A DNA stretch of 64,000 nucleotides from Hymenobacter cellulosivorans (GTDB taxonomy: Bacteria; Bacteroidota; Bacteroidia; Cytophagales; Hymenobacteraceae), in assembly GCF_022919135.1 (NCBI RefSeq), contig NZ_CP095049.1, forward strand, positions 3,662,501 to 3,726,500. Reading direction: 5' to 3'. This document shows positions 52,417-59,575 of this stretch, piece by piece; within the stretch, counting starts at the first letter, position 1; every line of letters begins with the position of its first letter. The position numbers and the translations under genes are program-made. The notes under the pieces are model-generated. The model saw nothing but the letters and a program-made list of their open reading frames with translations. It ran no database searches and was not told the origin of the DNA.

Positions 52417-53693
52417 AGTCCGGTCGACACGCTCAGTTTGCCCCGCTGCTGAATGAGTTGCTCGCGCACCCCAGCGGCGCGGTAGGCCTGCACGGGCTTC
52501 AGGGCCCCGCCACTCTGGCGGTAGGCTTCCGAAACCAGGGGCCGCACGTCAAGCAAAAAGGCGTCGCGCAGAATTTCCTCGGCCCGGGCCACGTCGTTCG
52601 TCTCCTGGGCTTCGTGCAGGGCTTCACGGTCAACCAAAAGTGCCTTGGCATAGGCCCCAAGGATATTTTCGACAGACTGCAGCAGGTCTTCCAGCGGGTC
52701 CTTGGTGTTGTGGCTGGCATCAATCATGTAGGCCACCAGCGGGTTAGTAACTGCCGTATCCCGCGCGGCATCGACCAGTTCGTTGAAGATGAGGAACAGC
52801 TGGAAGGGCTTGATGCTGCCGGTGGTCAGGTCGTCGTCGCCGTACATGGAGCCGTTGAAGTGGAAGCCCCCAAGGCGGCCAAACTGCTGCAACCGGCCCA
52901 CAATCTGCTCGATGTTGGTGTTGGGCAGGTGGTGACCCAAATCGACCAGCACGTTGGCATTCTGCCCCAAGCTCTGGCACAAGGAGTAGGAAGTGCCCCA
53001 GTCGGGAATGACCATGGAGTAGAAGTGGGGCTCGTAGGGCTTGTACTCGATGAGCATCTGCCAGTCGGAAGGCATGGCCTCGTAGATGGCCGCCAACGAC
53101 TCCTGGGTGCGCAGGTAGGCGCGGCGCAGGTGGCTCTGACCGGGGAAGTTGGAGCCGTCGGCCAGCCATACGGTCAGGGTTTTGGCGCCCAGCTGCCGGC
53201 CGTAGTTGATGCAGTCGATGTTGTGTTGAATGGCCTGCTGGCGCACGGCCCGCTCGGTATGGCTCAGGGAGCCAAACTTATAGGAAAACGCCTGGTCTTT
53301 CTGGTCCTGGAAGGTGTTGGAGTTCACCGAGTCGATAACCAGTCCGTACTCCCGTTGCAGCTGTTCCAGGCCGGCAATGTCCTGCGGGATGTCCCAGGGA
53401 ATGTGCAGGGAAATCGAGTTGGAGGAGCGGTTGAGCTGGTGCAGCAGGCCCACGTCGCCGAGCTTTTCCTCCAGGTTGCGCGGCTCTCCGCCCAGCGGGT
53501 AGCGCCCGAAGCGGGTGCCGCCGGTGCCCAACGCCCAACTCGGAATAGCTACCTGAAACCGGACCAGCTCCTGCACCACTGCCTGGGCGTCCTGCTGGCG
53601 CCGACTCAGCAAATCGGCCAGGTACGAAAACTGCAGTTGATGCTCAGCTAGCAAGGGCCGGTTGAGGTCGTGGAGGCGTTGGTCGGTAAGCAT
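52413..53693 (-). CDS. rhaI: L-rhamnose isomerase (RhaI type)
   Basis: A 426-aa TIM-barrel isomerase of the RhaI type found outside enterobacteria (the metal-binding E. coli RhaA is only distantly related). Recognisable parts: SISLHIPWDIPQD, GSNFPGQSHLRRA, the metal-ligand segments VDLGHHLPNTNIEQI and FHFNGSMYGDDDL, and a conserved GSIKPFQLF. It converts L-rhamnose to L-rhamnulose. The ORF is directly followed by rhaK (4-bp overlap). A motif site lies about 120 bp upstream. Confidence 0.92.
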   Translation of the reverse strand: MLTDQRLHDLNRPLLAEHQLQFSYLADLLSRRQQDAQAVVQELVRFQVAIPSWALGTGGTRFGRYPLGGEPRNLEEKLGDVGLLHQLNRSSNSISLHIPWDIPQDIAGLEQLQREYGLVIDSVNSNTFQDQKDQAFSYKFGSLSHTERAVRQQAIQHNIDCINYGRQLGAKTLTVWLADGSNFPGQSHLRRAYLRTQESLAAIYEAMPSDWQMLIEYKPYEPHFYSMVIPDWGTSYSLCQSLGQNANVLVDLGHHLPNTNIEQIVGRLQQFGRLGGFHFNGSMYGDDDLTTGSIKPFQLFLIFNELVDAARDTAVTNPLVAYMIDASHNTKDPLEDLLQSVENILGAYAKALLVDREALHEAQETNDVARAEEILRDAFLLDVRPLVSEAYRQSGGALKPVQAYRAAGVREQLIQQRGKLSVSTGL

Positions 53694-53814
53694 GGGCAGG
53701 CGGGGTTGGGGTGGCCGGAAAAGCGCCGGGCCGTAAGTCGCTCAGCGTTGCCGGAACCGGTGGGGACCGTGGGTTTTAACAGCAGCAAAGTAGCCTATCA
53801 ACTCGGCCCGAACT

Positions 53815-53831
53815 GTTCTGAACTCTCCTGT
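53815..53831 (-). promoter_or_regulatory. CAGGAGAGTGC motif, site 4
   Basis: Minus strand ACAGGAGAGTTCAGAAC, about 120 bp upstream of the rhaI ATG. It matches the left half perfectly and the right half less well. The left DUF559 repeat begins only 17 bp further upstream. Confidence 0.45.
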
Positions 53832-53848
53832 ATCCGGGATTTTATTTT

Positions 53849-53884
53849 ACCCCACCCCTGGCCCCTCCCCTCCGGGAGAGGGGA
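53849..53884. repeat. Left inverted repeat of the DUF559 cassette
   Basis: A C-rich 36-mer starting ACCCCACCCCTGG that also contains an internal stem (CCCCTCCC / GGGAGAGGGG). Its reverse complement recurs at 54424-54459 with 32 of 36 identical positions. Confidence 0.75.
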
Positions 53885-53931
53885 TCCAGGCGTGAGATTA
53901 GCGTTGTTCGGTTCGCTAGATGCTAAACTGC

Positions 53932-54366
53932 CTATCCTTGGTAAGCTAGTAGAAGTAGTTTCAGGTGCTCAGTAATAGCCTGCAGCACCTGTGGCGTGCT
54001 GTGCAATACTGCTTCGTTTGTGAAGCGTAGGACTAGAAAACCCGCTTCCTGCAAGTCATGCGTGCGGCCACCGTCGTATTCGGCTTGGCTAAGATCATCG
54101 TGAATGCTGCCGTCCACCTCAATAATCAACCACGCGGGCAGGCATACAAAGTCGACAATGAATTGCTGGATGGCGTGCTGACGGCGAAACGGTGCGCCCA
54201 TCTTCTGAGCACGGAGTTCTTGCCACAACCGTTTTTCGGCCGGAGTCGAATTCTTGCGGTTAGCCCGTGCATGCTCCTTCAACCCCTTAACCCAACGTTT
54301 AGCATCTGTAGTATACATGCCAAACGGATAGGGCGAATGCTTCTCAGAATCCTGATTCATAATCAA
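53932..54366 (-). CDS. DUF559 (Vsr-like fold) endonuclease-domain protein
   Basis: A 144-aa protein with the DUF559 pattern: an N-terminal KKNSTPAEKRLWQELRAQKMG-like element (NSTPAEKRLWQEL), FRRQHAIQQFIVDFVC with the catalytic-type D of the PD-(D/E)XK core, LIIEVDGSIHDD and LVLRFTNEAVL. The family is related to Vsr mismatch endonucleases, and its cellular role is poorly known. The gene lies in a 611-bp segment bounded by 36-bp inverted repeats between gntR and rhaI. The ATG at 54366 is used; one two codons in (54360) is possible. Confidence 0.85.
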   Translation of the reverse strand: MIMNQDSEKHSPYPFGMYTTDAKRWVKGLKEHARANRKNSTPAEKRLWQELRAQKMGAPFRRQHAIQQFIVDFVCLPAWLIIEVDGSIHDDLSQAEYDGGRTHDLQEAGFLVLRFTNEAVLHSTPQVLQAITEHLKLLLLAYQG

Positions 54367-54423
54367 TAGCTTGTACCACTATAACTTGAATCAAGATAAA
54401 GAAAACAGTTGTGCTACTATGGC

Positions 54424-54459
54424 ACCCCTCTCCCAGAGGGGAGGGGCTGGGGGTGGGGT
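54424..54459. repeat. Right inverted repeat of the DUF559 cassette
   Basis: Reverse-complement copy of the repeat at 53849-53884 (32/36). Its last base is the first base (plus strand) of the gntR stop codon, so the element begins exactly where gntR ends. Confidence 0.75.
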
Positions 54460-55550
54460 CACAACGACCCGCGTCGAATAGTATAAAACGGGTTGCGGAC
54501 CTTGCCGCGGTGCTTTTCCAGCAGCTTCGTGGCGGCGGTTTTGCCCATGGCCTCGAAGTCGGTGGTGATGACGGTCATGTTGAGCAGTTCCTTCAGCGGG
54601 GTTTCGTTGAAGGAGATAATGCCGACTTCCCGGCCCAGCAAGTAGCTGGTTTGCCGGATTTTCTTGACCAGTTCCACCAGGTCGGTTTCCCGGATGACGA
54701 CGTAGGCCGTACCGGTTTCGAGCACCTCGCTCATGGCGTTTTCGACCACGGCAAAGGTCTTGTTGTGAATCAGGCAGAAGGAGCGGAAGCCCCAGGGCAA
54801 CTCCTCGGGGTGGTTGGCATCAGAGGGCAGAATCAGGACCAGGCGGGAGTACTTGTCGAGCAGGTCCCGGGCATTTTCCAGGGCGTTGAAGATGTCCTTG
54901 TCGAAGTCCTGGAACACGCGCAGGCAGTCGTGTTTAAGCTCGGGTAAATCCTTGTCGAGCAGCACCAGTTCCTGGCTCGGAATCGTGTTCAGGATGCTTT
55001 GGTAGGTTTCCTTGGGCGTGTCGAGCGTGAAGTGGGGCATCACCACGTAGTAGTTGTACTTGCCCAGGCTTTTCTCGATGATTTCCTGGAACAGGTTCAC
55101 GTTGTAGTGGTGAATCTGCAAGTCGACGGTGGCCTGGTCGCCGAGGGCTTCGAGGAAGGCGTAGTAGATAATCTTCTTATAGGAGCTCAGCTTGTTGAAG
55201 ACCAGCAGGATTTTGAGCTTGGGCGTGTCGTTGGCCTGCACGTAGTAGCCCTTGCCCTGCACGGAGGTAATAAAGCCCCGCTCGCGCAGTTCGCGGTAGG
55301 CTTTTTCCACCGTGTCGCGGGCCAGGTAGTGTTCCACGCTGAGCTCCGAAATAGAGGGGAGCTGGTCGCCGTTGCGCAGGATGCCGCGCTCAATGTCCAT
55401 GATAACCGACTGCACAATCTGCTTGTACTTCGGGGTTTTGTCGTGGGGCTTGAGCTGGAGAGAATAGGAGCCGGCAGAGGCAGAATCGCGCTGAGGGTCT
55501 TTAGCGCCCGAGGTGGTATTCCGGCCGCGGTAATCCGAGTTGACAATCAT
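54459..55550 (-). CDS. GntR-type HTH with LacI/GalR-like sensor domain
   Basis: A 363-aa regulator. An N-terminal GntR winged helix (about 40-105; YKQIVQSVIMDIERGILRNG, LPSISELSVEHYLARDTVEK, RGFITSVQGKGYYV) is followed by a periplasmic-binding-protein-like effector domain (about 115-350; KILLVFNKLSSYKKIIYYAF, GTAYVVIRETDLVELV, VGIISFNETPLKELL). This architecture is known from AraR-like sugar regulators. It is the only specific regulator in the rhamnose locus and the likely binder of the CAGGAGAGTGC motif, though that link is inference. The effector is probably rhamnose or a pathway intermediate. Confidence 0.87.
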   Translation of the reverse strand: MIVNSDYRGRNTTSGAKDPQRDSASAGSYSLQLKPHDKTPKYKQIVQSVIMDIERGILRNGDQLPSISELSVEHYLARDTVEKAYRELRERGFITSVQGKGYYVQANDTPKLKILLVFNKLSSYKKIIYYAFLEALGDQATVDLQIHHYNVNLFQEIIEKSLGKYNYYVVMPHFTLDTPKETYQSILNTIPSQELVLLDKDLPELKHDCLRVFQDFDKDIFNALENARDLLDKYSRLVLILPSDANHPEELPWGFRSFCLIHNKTFAVVENAMSEVLETGTAYVVIRETDLVELVKKIRQTSYLLGREVGIISFNETPLKELLNMTVITTDFEAMGKTAATKLLEKHRGKVRNPFYTIRRGSL

Positions 55551-55757
55551 GACAGGAGAAAGGCTGGGGTGGGAAAGGAGAGGTCATGATAAAGCAGAAA
55601 GGGCGGATAGGCAAATCCATAAAATTGAATATTGGCAAGGCCAAAGCGGAAACAGGCCTGGAGAGGGGCCGGCAACCAACTCAGCTTCAGGAAGCTAAAA
55701 ACCCATCGTATCTACGTAGTCTAAAGATAAGAAATAGGCCGGAATTGCCCGGGAAAG

Positions 55758-55804
55758 CCAAAACCTGGCGAACCAATCCGTAGAATCGGCCCGCCAGGTT
55801 TTGG
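55758..55804 (-). terminator. Terminator after rhaEW
   Basis: 13-bp stem CCAAAACCTGGCG / CGCCAGGTTTTGG around 21 bases, 24 bp after the rhaEW stop (minus strand). Confidence 0.75.
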
Positions 55805-55827
55805 TAGGATACCAGGAAGGTCCAGAC

Positions 55828-57936
55828 TTAGCGCACGAAGGCCATAGCCACGCCGCCGTCCACGTTAAGCACATTACCGGTGCTCTTGCTCAAAGAGCCG
55901 TCCACGAAGACCAGCACCGCCTTGGCAATGTCTTCGGCCAACACTTCCTCGCCCAGCAGGGTGCGCTTGGCGTAGTGAGCCGGCAGCTCTTCCACGCTCA
56001 CGCCGTAGGCCTTGGCCCGCCCTTCGGCCCAGCCGCTTTCCCAGATCTTGGAGCCGCGCAGCACGGCGTCGGGGTTCACGGTGTTGACGCGGATTTTGTC
56101 GGCGCCCAGCTCGGCGGCCAACAGGCGCGACATGTGCAGCTGAGCGGCTTTGGCTGTGCCGTAGGCCACGTTGTTGGGGCCGGCCACCAGGCCGTTTTTG
56201 CTGGCAATGTTGACCACGTCGCCACCCAGGTTCTGCTTGCGCAGAATCTCCACGGCCTGCTGGGTTACCAGAAACTGGCCTTTCACCAGCACATCGTTGA
56301 GGATGTCCCAGTCGGCCTGGGTGGTTTCGGCCAGGGGCTTGCTGATGGAGAGGCCCGCGCAGTTGACCACAATGTCGACGCCGCCAAACTGCAGCACCGT
56401 GGCCCGGAACGAGTCGGCAATGGCCTGGGCATTGGTCACGTCGATGGGAGCCGTCAGGGCGTTGTCTTGGCCGTAGCGCTTGCGCAGGTTAGTCTGGGTT
56501 TCGTCGAGCCGGTCCCGGTCGGTGGCCACTACCACAGCGCCGTTTTGCAGCAGCAATTCGCAGATGGCCAGCCCGATGCCGCCCGTGCCGCCCGTGACGT
56601 AGGCCACCTGGCCCGACAGGCTTTTGGGCTTGGGCATGCGCTGGAGCTTGGCTTCCTCGAGCAGCCAGTACTCGATGTTGAAAGCTTCCTGCTCGGCCAG
56701 GCCGGTGTATTCCGACACGGCCTCAGCGCCCTTCATGACGTTGATGGCGTTGGTGTAGAACTCGGCGGCCACGCGCGCGGTCTGCTTGTCTTTGGCGAAG
56801 GAGAACATGCCCACCCCGGGCCACAGAATCACCACCGGGTTGGGGTCGCGCATGGCGGGCGAATTACTGTGCTTGCTGCGCTCGTAATAGGCGGCATAGT
56901 CCTGGCGGTAAGCGGCAAACTGTTCCTGCAGGTACTCTTTCACGGCCGAAAGCGGCTGGCGCATGGTGGCCTCGTCGAGCACCAGCGGGCGGATCTTGGT
57001 GCGCAGGAAATGGTCGGGGCAGGAGGTGCCTTTCTGGGCCAGGCGGGCCAGGTCGTGGGAATTAACAAACTCCAGCACCCGGGCGTCGTCGGTGTAGTGG
57101 CCCACCATGCGGCGCTGCCCGGAGGCCAAACCGCGCAGGATGGGCATTACCTCGGCCGCCTGCTGCTTACGGGTTTCGGCGTCGGGACCGTTTTCCAGCT
57201 TCACCCCGCCGAAAACCGGCTTGTGCTTGCCGTAGTTGGCCTCCAGGTACGTGGCCGCCATTTCAATGACTTCCAGCGTGTTGATATACGACTCGTAGCT
57301 CGTATTGCCCCAGGTAAAGAGGCCGTGTCCGCCCAGGATAACGCCACGCAGATTCGGATTCTCAGCCACGATTTTTTCCAGCTGCAAGCCCAGGTCGAAG
57401 CCCGGTTTCTGCCAGGGCAGCCAGCCCATGGTATCGCCCCAAATGTCGCGCATGATTTGCTCGCCGTCCTTGCTGGCGGCAATGGCAATCAGGGCATCGG
57501 GGTGGAGGTGGTCGATGTGCTTGAAGGGCAGCAGGCCGTGCAGGGGCGTATCAATACTCGGCGTGGCGCACTTGGGGTCGAAGAGGCAGTACTCAAACAG
57601 GGCCACCATTTCATCCTCAAATTGCAGGCCGCGGTATCGGTTTTTTAGCGCGTGCAGCTTTTCTACATATAAGTTGGCGCAGCCGGCCTTGGTGAGCGTG
57701 CCAATGTCGCCGCCCGAGCCTTTCACCCACATAACTTCCACCGGCTGGCCCGTGACGGGGTCGGTTTCGGTGAGCTTGCAGCTGGTATTGCCGCCGGCGT
57801 AGTTGGTCAGGCGCAAATCGGCGCCGAGCAGGTTGGAGCGGTATAGAAACAGGGCAACTTCGTCGTTGCTTAACTCTAGCGCCTTGGCTTCGTCCCAGAG
57901 ATAACTAACGTGTTGAAAGGTCAGCGTTTTTTCCAT
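55828..57936 (-). CDS. rhaEW: Fused rhamnulose-1-phosphate aldolase/lactaldehyde dehydrogenase
   Basis: A 702-aa bifunctional cytoplasmic enzyme. The N-terminal 430 residues are a class II aldolase domain (TNYAGGNTSCKL, VMWVKGSGGDIGTL, HIDHLHPDALIAIA, GGHGLFTW). The C-terminal 260 residues are an SDR domain with YVTGGTGGIGLAI and the YGTAK catalytic motif. It splits L-rhamnulose-1-phosphate into dihydroxyacetone phosphate and L-lactaldehyde, and the SDR part converts lactaldehyde, probably to L-lactate. The ATG at 57936 is chosen; upstream sequence open to 58065 is not conserved. A motif site lies 84 bp upstream. Confidence 0.92.
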   Translation of the reverse strand: MEKTLTFQHVSYLWDEAKALELSNDEVALFLYRSNLLGADLRLTNYAGGNTSCKLTETDPVTGQPVEVMWVKGSGGDIGTLTKAGCANLYVEKLHALKNRYRGLQFEDEMVALFEYCLFDPKCATPSIDTPLHGLLPFKHIDHLHPDALIAIAASKDGEQIMRDIWGDTMGWLPWQKPGFDLGLQLEKIVAENPNLRGVILGGHGLFTWGNTSYESYINTLEVIEMAATYLEANYGKHKPVFGGVKLENGPDAETRKQQAAEVMPILRGLASGQRRMVGHYTDDARVLEFVNSHDLARLAQKGTSCPDHFLRTKIRPLVLDEATMRQPLSAVKEYLQEQFAAYRQDYAAYYERSKHSNSPAMRDPNPVVILWPGVGMFSFAKDKQTARVAAEFYTNAINVMKGAEAVSEYTGLAEQEAFNIEYWLLEEAKLQRMPKPKSLSGQVAYVTGGTGGIGLAICELLLQNGAVVVATDRDRLDETQTNLRKRYGQDNALTAPIDVTNAQAIADSFRATVLQFGGVDIVVNCAGLSISKPLAETTQADWDILNDVLVKGQFLVTQQAVEILRKQNLGGDVVNIASKNGLVAGPNNVAYGTAKAAQLHMSRLLAAELGADKIRVNTVNPDAVLRGSKIWESGWAEGRAKAYGVSVEELPAHYAKRTLLGEEVLAEDIAKAVLVFVDGSLSKSTGNVLNVDGGVAMAFVR

Positions 57937-58019
57937 GATGGCGCTTCTGTTTAGGGAGTATGCAGAAAACAGGTAAGAATTGCTTTTCAACAAATTACGC
58001 GGGCCGGCCTGGGGCCAAC

Positions 58020-58036
58020 ATCCTGCACTCTCCTGC
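58020..58036 (-). promoter_or_regulatory. CAGGAGAGTGC motif, site 5
   Basis: Minus strand GCAGGAGAGTGCAGGAT, 84 bp upstream of rhaEW, with an AT-rich block (AATAATTATTTTC) upstream of it. It is one of the two copies with a perfect CAGGA-N5-CAGGA direct repeat. Confidence 0.6.
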
Positions 58037-58100
58037 TCAGCGGGAAAATAATTATTGCCGGCCACTGCAACGAAAAATAAGTGAGTCGTTACTTTTCCAG

Positions 58101-58117
58101 GCAGGAGAGCACAGGAA
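58101..58117 (+). promoter_or_regulatory. CAGGAGAGTGC motif, site 6
   Basis: GCAGGAGAGCACAGGAA, 54 bp upstream of the rhaT ATG, in the same divergent region as site 5 but on the other strand, so each divergent gene has its own site. Confidence 0.55.
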
Positions 58118-58170
58118 AGTTGGGCGCCAGGAGAAGGGCAGATTTGCCTAAACCCACCACATTTACCACT

Positions 58171-59313
58171 ATGGCAGTCATTTGGGGAGTAATCTTACAC
58201 GCATTAGGCGGTTTTGCCTCCGGCAGCTTTTATCTGCCCTACAAGAAAGTGAAAGGCTGGTCCTGGGAAAGCTACTGGCTGGTGGGCGGCATCGTAAGCT
58301 GGGTGTTTGCGCCCCTCATCATGGGCTCCCTGACCGTGAAAAACCTGTTCGGCGTGCTGGCCCAGGCCGATACCTCCACGCTGGCCTGGACCTACATGTG
58401 GGGCGTGCTCTGGGGCTTCGGCGGCCTTACCTTCGGCCTGGCGATGCGCTACCTGGGTCTTTCGCTGGGCATGGCCGTCACGTTGGGCTTGTGCGCCGTG
58501 TTTGGCACCATCGTGCCGCCGCTCTGGCTCGGTACTTTCCCGACGCTGATTCAGTCGGCCTCCGGGCAGATGATTCTGATGGGCCTGGTGGTGTGTGTAA
58601 TGGGCATTCTGATCTGCGGCCTGGCCGGCATCATGAAGGAAAAGCACCTAACGGCCGACCAGAAAAAGGAGGGCGTGGCCGAGTTTGACCTGCGCAAAGG
58701 CATCGGGGTAGCTATTTTTTCGGGCGTAATGAGTGCCTGCATGTCGTTTGGCCTGACGGCCGGGCAGCCCATTGCCGACCTGGCCAAGGCTTCCGGCACC
58801 GACCCGCTCTACATGAACAACGCCGTGCTGGTCGTGGTGCTACTGGGCGGCCTGACCACCAACGCCATCTGGTGTATTTACCTCAACATCAAGAACAAGA
58901 CTTACACCGACTACCTCAACCCCACGGCCCCGGCTCTGCGCAACGTCCTGTTTTGCGCCGCTGCTGGCTTTACGTGGTACCTGCAGTTTTTCTTCTATGG
59001 CATGGGCGATTCGCAGATGGGCGAGTTCCGCTTCTCGGGCTGGACGCTGCACATGGCCTTTATCATTGCATTCAGCTCGTTCTGGGGCCTGTACCTGCAC
59101 GAGTGGCGCGGGGCCAACCGCCTCACCATGCGCACCGTGTCACTGGGCATTCTGGCGGTAGTGTTGTCGACGGTGATTGTGGGCTACGGCAACTACCTGG
59201 GCTCGGAAACAGAAGCCGCCCCGGAAGCCCGAGTAGAGCCTACAGAAACGTCGGCGGGGCAGGTGGCTACTACCTCAGAGGAAACGAACAACGCTGCTGC
59301 AGCTCAGGATTAG
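58171..59313 (+). CDS. rhaT: L-rhamnose-proton symporter RhaT
   Basis: A 380-aa inner-membrane transporter with about ten helices. Family signatures: N-terminal MAVIWGVILHALGGFASGSFYLPYKKVKGW, WGVLWGFGGLTFGLAMRYLGLSLG and LQFFFYGMGDSQMGEFRFSG. It imports L-rhamnose with a proton. The C-terminal 30 residues are a charged tail (ETEAAPEARVEPTETSAG) beyond the normal family length. It is divergent from rhaEW. Confidence 0.94.
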   Translation: MAVIWGVILHALGGFASGSFYLPYKKVKGWSWESYWLVGGIVSWVFAPLIMGSLTVKNLFGVLAQADTSTLAWTYMWGVLWGFGGLTFGLAMRYLGLSLGMAVTLGLCAVFGTIVPPLWLGTFPTLIQSASGQMILMGLVVCVMGILICGLAGIMKEKHLTADQKKEGVAEFDLRKGIGVAIFSGVMSACMSFGLTAGQPIADLAKASGTDPLYMNNAVLVVVLLGGLTTNAIWCIYLNIKNKTYTDYLNPTAPALRNVLFCAAAGFTWYLQFFFYGMGDSQMGEFRFSGWTLHMAFIIAFSSFWGLYLHEWRGANRLTMRTVSLGILAVVLSTVIVGYGNYLGSETEAAPEARVEPTETSAGQVATTSEETNNAAAAQD

Positions 59314-59411
59314 AAGTTGCAGAATAGTAATACGGGCCAGATGTAACGCCGTCTGCTACGGTTTAGCTTAAAGACAGGTTGAGGCGTAAAGTTGCTCTCT
59401 TGATCTTCGGC

Positions 59412-59442
59412 AAAAGCCCGGCCCTGTGCCGGGCTTTTTTTG
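59412..59442 (+). terminator. Terminator after rhaT
   Basis: Stem AAAAGCCCGGC / GCCGGGCTTTT, loop cctgt, continued T-run. Confidence 0.9.
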
Positions 59443-59476
59443 TGCCTAGCGAAGAAGGAGAATAAAATTATTGGGA

Positions 59477-59493
59477 GCAGGAGAGTGCGGGAC
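59477..59493 (+). promoter_or_regulatory. CAGGAGAGTGC motif, site 7
   Basis: GCAGGAGAGTGCGGGAC, 83 bp upstream of SusC 2, preceded by an AT-rich block (AATAAAATTATTGGG) as at site 2. Confidence 0.6.
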
Positions 59494-59575
59494 GCCGTTA
59501 GTGAATACTCACTCTACCTTCATAGAGTTGAATATCTGACAGTTCTCTCCCCACTTCCTTCCCTTCCCACACTCT

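Noticed and set aside
55551..55566. ACAGGAGAAAGGCTGG upstream of gntR as another copy of the CAGGAGAGTGC motif
   Set aside because: Only the first eight bases agree and it points away from gntR; counted as chance.
55801..57648. Open frame opposite rhaEW
   Set aside because: Shadow of the aldolase/SDR fusion; it also begins inside the terminator.
59515..59522. TACCTTCA as a -7 promoter element of SusC 2
   Set aside because: One or two mismatches to TAnnTTTG and no convincing TTTG at the right distance; not listed as a promoter.
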